A DNA stretch of 64,000 nt, taken from assembly GCA_031402435.1 (NCBI GenBank), contig JANNSJ010000013.1, positions 124,001 to 188,000 on the forward strand, read 5' to 3'. Position 1 is the stretch's first letter. Each line of letters starts with the position of its first letter. Shown here one piece after another: positions 59,781 through 64,000 of this stretch. The position numbers were made by a program, and so were the translations under genes. The stretch comes from UBA11986 sp031402435. GTDB taxonomy: Bacteria > Bacteroidota > Ignavibacteria > UBA10030 > UBA6906. Below the pieces are notes generated by a model. That model was not told where the DNA came from and did no database searches. It saw only the letters and a program-made list of their open reading frames with translations.

Positions 59781-60692
59781 TCAGCTCCTGCGATCAACAA
59801 ATGAATCCGCAAGCGAGGTGAGGTACTTTCGAGCGGGAGTTGGAGGAAGAAGCCTTAGCGCCTCATGTGCCTTTCGCGTGTATCGCCGAATTAGAACAGA
59901 GAGCTGTTCTTTCGAATCATGTTCTGACACGAGCACATCAATGCTGTTGGAATATGCAAGCTTAAGGAATGTCTGTCGATTATTCATTGTGTCAACGCCG
60001 ATGGATTTCCCAACCACATCTTCTTCAGACGATGCATCCAACAAGTCATCTTGTATCTGGTACGCCATGCCGATATTGTAGCCGAATTGCGCAAGGGCTT
60101 TCACCCGCTCATCGTCACCTGTCGCCACAAGAGCGCCGATTGCCGCTGATGCTTCAAGAAGCTTGGCCGTCTTCTTCTCAACCATGTATCGGTGTTCAGC
60201 TTTGCCGACGACGGGACGCAATGAGAGTGACAAGTCATAGCCCTGGCCCTCACAGGTATTCAAGAAGGCGCCGGAAAAAACCTGCAATATTCTGTCACGT
60301 CTTTCGGGCGGTGTCGCCTGGAGTTCCTTGTACGCCAGAGCTATCAAGGTATCCCCCGCGAGAATCGCTGCAGGCACATCGAATTGCGTATGTACCGTCG
60401 GCTGGCTGCGACGGAGAGTTGCCGCGTCCATGATATCATCGTGGATCAACGAAGACGTGTGCAGCAACTCCACCGCTGCTGCAGCTCCTACCGCTTGTTC
60501 CTCAACACCACCCGCCGCACTACACGCGAGCATCGTTAACAAGGGTCGAACGCGCTTCCCACCACGAGTAGCATAACAGAGCACGGAGCGGAGATAGTCG
60601 GGCTCCACGCCCCGAACAGCACTGGCGATCCGGTTTTCGACAAGAGCACGAAGTTGATCCTGATGGGACAACAGTATCGGTTGAGTCTGCAT
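59781..60692 (-). CDS. crtE: Polyprenyl (geranylgeranyl) diphosphate synthase
   Basis: 303 aa trans-prenyltransferase. First aspartate-rich motif DDIMD in LIHDDIMDAATLRRSQP, second DDLLD in YQIQDDLLD. RGGKRVRP is near the start. The residues just before the first motif (LLHTSSLIHDD) allow a C20 product, suitable for crtB. It lies 2 nt from crtZ and 8 nt from crtB, so its role in carotenogenesis is well supported. Confidence 0.9.
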   Translation of the reverse strand: MQTQPILLSHQDQLRALVENRIASAVRGVEPDYLRSVLCYATRGGKRVRPLLTMLACSAAGGVEEQAVGAAAAVELLHTSSLIHDDIMDAATLRRSQPTVHTQFDVPAAILAGDTLIALAYKELQATPPERRDRILQVFSGAFLNTCEGQGYDLSLSLRPVVGKAEHRYMVEKKTAKLLEASAAIGALVATGDDERVKALAQFGYNIGMAYQIQDDLLDASSEEDVVGKSIGVDTMNNRQTFLKLAYSNSIDVLVSEHDSKEQLSVLIRRYTRKAHEALRLLPPTPARKYLTSLADSFVDRRS

Positions 60693-60700
60693 GGGAATCC

Positions 60701-61681
60701 CTACATTTTTTGAGGTGATGGAACAAAGACCACATTTTCACCGCGAGACCTGTGCCCAGTCGGATTGGGAAGAGCAGGATTCTCTTCTGCCTCTCCCTTT
60801 CCCGGAATGGACATGGCGGCTCCGATTGCTATCCACAACTTTTTGGTGAAGGGAACGAAGGCCCTGCTGCTGAACACATCGAACCCGTTGTGTTCGATTG
60901 CTTCAAGAATTTTCCCGTATGTTCGGGACATCAACCGGACACAGAAACGCGAGCCATCGTTCGTCAACCGAGGAATACCGGCCGCAGCCCTCTCATAATA
61001 CTCTCTCGAACGAGTGATCTGAAACTCCAGCAACCTTTTGAAGTTCCCATTCACAACTCCTCGTGACAGTTCATTTTCCGTGTATCCAAAGGCATCCATC
61101 TCATCTTTCGGCAGGTAGATGCGGCCAAGGTCATAGTCCTCACCAATATCGCGAAGGATGTTTGTCAACTGCATCGCCGTACCAAGGTCTTCTGCACGTG
61201 CAAGTGCCTTGGAATCAGACACCCCGAAGATGCACGACATGATCAGTCCGACGACAGAAGCAACACAGTAGCAGTAGTCCTGCAACTCGCTGAAGCTCTC
61301 ATAGCGCGTCTTCGTCAGATCCATCTCCACACCGCGAAGGAGATCCTCAAAATACTGCTGGGGGATTTTGTAGTGAAAGACCGTCTCCCGGAATGCCAGC
61401 AGTTTTGGATCCATCAACTCGGAGAAGGCATAGACATACCGAAGCTGATGTCGCAGTTCGGTAAGGCGCCTGAGTACGAGATGGGTGTCCAAGCCCGGAC
61501 CCGCATTGTCGATCAGGTTATCAGCATACCTGCAAAAGGCGTAGACGGCGTAGGCAGCCTTGCGTTTCTCTTGCGGCAGCACGTACGACGCAAAGTAGAA
61601 TGTCTTTGCGTAATGGCGCGTGTACACTTTGCATTCAGCGAAGTTGCGCTCGATATTCCCGGCTTCCAGATATCCCTGCAT
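60701..61681 (-). CDS. crtB: Phytoene synthase
   Basis: 326 aa squalene/phytoene synthase. Substrate-binding motifs: AFCRYADNLID near residue 45-57 (first D-x3-D) and LTNILRDIGEDYDLGRIYLP. It condenses two geranylgeranyl diphosphates. Residues after about 280 (SIPGKGEAEENP and on) form a tail without similarity. It follows the regulator by 32 nt. Confidence 0.94.
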   Translation of the reverse strand: MQGYLEAGNIERNFAECKVYTRHYAKTFYFASYVLPQEKRKAAYAVYAFCRYADNLIDNAGPGLDTHLVLRRLTELRHQLRYVYAFSELMDPKLLAFRETVFHYKIPQQYFEDLLRGVEMDLTKTRYESFSELQDYCYCVASVVGLIMSCIFGVSDSKALARAEDLGTAMQLTNILRDIGEDYDLGRIYLPKDEMDAFGYTENELSRGVVNGNFKRLLEFQITRSREYYERAAAGIPRLTNDGSRFCVRLMSRTYGKILEAIEHNGFDVFSSRAFVPFTKKLWIAIGAAMSIPGKGEAEENPALPNPTGHRSRGENVVFVPSPQKM

Positions 61682-61713
61682 ACCAGCACCTTGGTGAGTG
61701 AATACGTGTTTTG

Positions 61714-62619
61714 CTACTTGCGATGTTTCTCTTCTAGTGAAATTGATGCCATATCGTGCACATACCCAGTCAGATCCTTCATCGAATGGAACAGCGCGTC
61801 ACAATAGCCGGAGTCTAAGCACTTGGCCGGAAGTTTTTGTCCTCCGAAGACAAGCTTGCCACCTCCACGATGAACAATGCGCCGCAAGTCCTTCAGTCTT
61901 CCCACATCCCCCGATGCAATTTCCGAGTAGGTAACCGACAAACAGACGATCTCCGGCCGAACATCTTTTACCGATTCTACAATCGAATGATAAGGTGTAC
62001 GGCCTCCCAAATAGTGCACCTTCCATCCTTCCGATTCAAGAATGTTGGCTGTGCATCGTAACCCGATGTCATGCAATTCATTTTCCAGGCACGCCAGCAC
62101 AGCATGCTTTCCCGAAGAAGGCTTGATGGAGATCTGAGTTTGCAGCCTTGTCATTGCGTCGAGCGTCTCATGAGAAGCCCGGTGTTCTTGATAGATGTCG
62201 ATCTCTTTGTTCTTCCATCGCTCGCCTATTTCATACAGTCCGGGACGGACAACAAGGTCGTAGATCTCCCAGAGTGGAAACCTGTGCTGATACAAATACG
62301 ACAAGAATTCATACAAGTCGTGCCGATCGACAGACATCGCCTTTTCGACGAAGATGTTGCTGAGTGCGGAAAAGTCTTTGCCAAGTACGGCAACCTGAAT
62401 TGCAGAACTGAAGCTATCCTCAACAAGAGCGAGCGTCCCGACGGGCTCCATCTTGTTCGCGGTCGCAAATTCAACGACATGCTTGATGTCAAACTTCCTA
62501 TGGCCACCCGGAGTCTTCTGGCATTTCATCGTCCCATCGTCGGCCCAACGCTTCACGGTCGTTTCGGTAACATTGAAGAGACGGGCAACGTCTGCAGTTG
62601 AGAGAATAGTCTTTTGCAT
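61714..62619 (-). CDS. Cobalamin-dependent light-responsive MerR regulator, CarH/LitR type
   Basis: 301 aa. MerR helix-turn-helix at residues 5-50 (STADVARLFNVTETTVKRW), then a helical bundle with W135-x9-E145-H146, and a B12-binding domain with E181-x-H183-x2-G186, exactly 41 residues to S228-V-T230, and GG at 259-260. All these spacings match the CarH/LitR signature, so adenosylcobalamin should be bound with His as ligand. In the dark such proteins repress carotenoid genes as tetramers; light breaks the Co-C bond and releases DNA. It is first gene of the operon, so it autoregulates. Confidence 0.93.
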   Translation of the reverse strand: MQKTILSTADVARLFNVTETTVKRWADDGTMKCQKTPGGHRKFDIKHVVEFATANKMEPVGTLALVEDSFSSAIQVAVLGKDFSALSNIFVEKAMSVDRHDLYEFLSYLYQHRFPLWEIYDLVVRPGLYEIGERWKNKEIDIYQEHRASHETLDAMTRLQTQISIKPSSGKHAVLACLENELHDIGLRCTANILESEGWKVHYLGGRTPYHSIVESVKDVRPEIVCLSVTYSEIASGDVGRLKDLRRIVHRGGGKLVFGGQKLPAKCLDSGYCDALFHSMKDLTGYVHDMASISLEEKHRK

Positions 62620-62649
62620 GGTTACGACAAGTGTTTTGAACGGTTACGA
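62620..62649. promoter_or_regulatory. Candidate CarH operator: direct repeats 22 bp apart
   Basis: GGTTACGA occurs at 62620-62627 and 62642-62649, start-to-start 22 bp, two helical turns. The flanks agree too (GGTTACGACAA, GGTTACGATGA). This spans the first transcribed bases between the promoter and the regulator ATG. An 11-bp-phased direct repeat is what CarH tetramers are known to bind; the two intervening 11-mers match less well. Confidence 0.55.
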
Positions 62650-62665
62650 TGATTTGGACGATTTA

Positions 62666-62694
62666 AATATACGGGCAGTTCCATGCAATGTCAA
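62666..62694 (-). promoter_or_regulatory. Promoter of the carH-crt operon
   Basis: Minus strand TTGACA (62689-62694), 17-nt spacer, TATATT (62666-62671), a near-consensus promoter. The start is predicted near 62659. The -35 box lies only 12 nt after the crtI stop. Candidate operator repeats begin about 10 nt past the start. Confidence 0.75.
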
Positions 62695-62706
62695 TGCAAC
62701 TTTCTA

Positions 62707-64000
62707 TTAAGCGGAAGCCAAAGGAGGACTGTGAAATTCAGACTGGTGAACGGGCACGCCAAGATCGTCAAGAATACAACGCTCAGTGGCTTCAGCCGAA
62801 AGGAGAACACCCGGAACTCCTCCTCCCGGATGTGTCCCGGCGCCGACGAAGTAGAGCCCTTCAATGTCCTCGCTCTTGTTGTGAGGCCGGAAATACGCGC
62901 TCTGGGTAAGCCTTGGCTCGATGCTGAACGCGTTCCCAAGATGGGAATTCAACTCCGAGGCAAAGTCATTTGGCGTGAACGTCTCGAGCACTTCGATTGA
63001 CTGACGCAGGTCCTTCATCCCAAAGTCCTCTTCGAGGAACTCCAGGATGCGGGCGGTGAATTCCCCCTTTTTCTGATTCCAGTCGATGCCGCTGCCGAGG
63101 TGCGGAACCGGTACAAGGACGTACATGCTTTCACAACCGGCTGGAGCCATTGATGAATCAGTGCGCGTAGGAACATGCAGGTACATGGAAAAATCATCGG
63201 GAAGAATCTTTCGATCAAAAATATCCCGGATCAGCTCCTTATATCTCTTGCTCAGAATCAGTGTGTGGTGCTTCAGTTCCGGATACTGTTTCTTCGTGCC
63301 GAGGTAGATGAGGAAGCAGCTCATGGAGATGTGGAGACGATCGATCCGAGCATCACTCCACCGCGAACGGTGTTCGGACTTGATCAGGTTCTTGTAAACC
63401 CATGGGACATCGCCGTTGGAAACGACCACGTCAGCAGGAAGAAACTCGCCCTGGACTTTCACACCCACCGTCTTCCCGTCGCGGATGACGATCTCATCAA
63501 CCTCTGCATTTGTCTCAATTTTCCCGCCCAGTTCAAGGAACAATCTTTCAAACGACTCTACGACGCTATACATCCCGCCTTTCGCGAACCAAACGCCTCC
63601 TTCTCGTTCCAGGTATGGAATCATAATATAGATACTGGGGACACGAAACGGATTGCCACCGATAAAGAGCGGATGAAACGAGAAGGCAAATCGGTTTCTC
63701 TCGTCCTTGAAATAGCGCGATGCGAACGAGTAAACTGGTCGTAGCCCGCCAAGCGACAGGGCACGCGGAGCAAATTCAAGGAAGCTCTTCCAGGTGAGAA
63801 ACGGTTTTCCACCGAGTCCATCAACAATGACGGCATCGTAGATTCCCTTGATGTCGGTGAAGAAGCGGTCGTAGTTCGCGGCGTCGTCCGGATTAAATCT
63901 TGCCATCTCCAGCTTCATCCTTGCCGGGTCGCCGGTATAGTCCATGAAGGTCCGGTCATGGAAATAGATGCGATAGAACGGGTCGAGCGGGGTGAGGTCA
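62707..64000 (-). CDS. crtI: Phytoene desaturase CrtI, 5' part outside the window
   Basis: 431 codons are present and the frame remains open to the right edge (DPFYRIYFHDRTFMDY precedes the first internal Met at 63945), so the N-terminal FAD motif is missing. The C-terminus FVGAGTHPGGGVPGVLLSAE and the middle ANSDVPWVY-like SNGDVPWVYKNLI, WFAKGGMY, identify the CrtI family; both show it desaturates phytoene to lycopene. It is same-strand but ends before the promoter of the next operon, so it is probably driven from outside the window. Confidence 0.92.
   Translation of the reverse strand, partial: DLTPLDPFYRIYFHDRTFMDYTGDPARMKLEMARFNPDDAANYDRFFTDIKGIYDAVIVDGLGGKPFLTWKSFLEFAPRALSLGGLRPVYSFASRYFKDERNRFAFSFHPLFIGGNPFRVPSIYIMIPYLEREGGVWFAKGGMYSVVESFERLFLELGGKIETNAEVDEIVIRDGKTVGVKVQGEFLPADVVVSNGDVPWVYKNLIKSEHRSRWSDARIDRLHISMSCFLIYLGTKKQYPELKHHTLILSKRYKELIRDIFDRKILPDDFSMYLHVPTRTDSSMAPAGCESMYVLVPVPHLGSGIDWNQKKGEFTARILEFLEEDFGMKDLRQSIEVLETFTPNDFASELNSHLGNAFSIEPRLTQSAYFRPHNKSEDIEGLYFVGAGTHPGGGVPGVLLSAEATERCILDDLGVPVHQSEFHSPPLASA

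Noticed and set aside
57836..64000. Two CrtI homologues as simple duplicates
   Set aside because: Their sequences diverge clearly and CruF in the operon gives a separate role for a CrtD-type enzyme; left as probable, not certain.

Overview
The window suggests a non-photosynthetic member of the Bacteroidota/Chlorobiota/Ignavibacteriota (FCB) assemblage. Three secreted proteins end in complete type IX secretion (T9SS) type A sorting domains containing YPNPFNP and a fourth ends in a divergent version. atpD-atpC stand as an isolated pair, lycopene cyclase is the split CrtYc/CrtYd type, and several genes start at TTG or GTG. Five promoters can be read with sigma70-like hexamers and exact 17-nt spacers. 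That resembles Chlorobi/Ignavibacteria-type transcription more than the classical Bacteroides -33/-7 motif. I cannot fix the phylum from this sequence alone. Most genes lie on the minus strand.

Layout. 1-4.2 kb: lipB (cut by the edge) and lpdA, then divergent smpB-tyrS-pdaD, closed by a perfect 17-bp hairpin. 4.2-10.1 kb: lytic transglycosylase, an RpiB fusion, rlpA, manC, an unknown gene, then atpC and atpD. 10.1-14.1 kb: an accessory patch with palindromic repeats, the wreck of a T9SS gene with its orphan terminator, a two-gene DUF5674 module on the opposite strand, a T9SS protein and a secreted tail-fibre-like protein. 14.1-18.9 kb: a signalling patch with a small AraC-type HTH protein, a receiver without output domain, a 995-aa propeller histidine kinase and a NarL-type regulator. 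18.9-26.8 kb: YpdA-like reductase, tRNA-Thr(CGU), REP-like repeats, ferredoxin, phosphoesterase, TerC, alkyltransferase-like protein, class I fumarase, queC-queE and a TPR-pseudoreceiver protein. 27-35.4 kb: a surface-glycan operon. 35.4-40.8 kb: an ECF transporter core with ApbE, NusG domain II, Gx and UppP genes. 40.9-52 kb: a receiver protein, secreted proteins including two giant YCF48-type propellers that flank an HzsA-like cytochrome and a truncated third copy, and htpX. 52-64 kb: a carotenoid supercluster.

How the genes work together. In the carotenoid block an AdoCbl-type CarH/LitR regulator heads a long, translationally coupled operon: crtB, crtE, crtZ, a second CrtI-family desaturase (probably crtD), cruF, crtYc-crtYd, a glycosyltransferase and an acyltransferase. 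crtI lies just upstream. The enzyme set predicts a monocyclic, hydroxylated, glycosylated and acylated carotenoid, that is, a saproxanthin/myxol-type acyl glycoside. Three START/SRPBCC-like proteins are threaded through the same operon. The ECF-ApbE-NusG II-Gx block recalls the flavin and membrane part of Gram-positive flavin-based extracellular electron transfer loci. Both blocks are the strongest candidates for incompletely described biology here.
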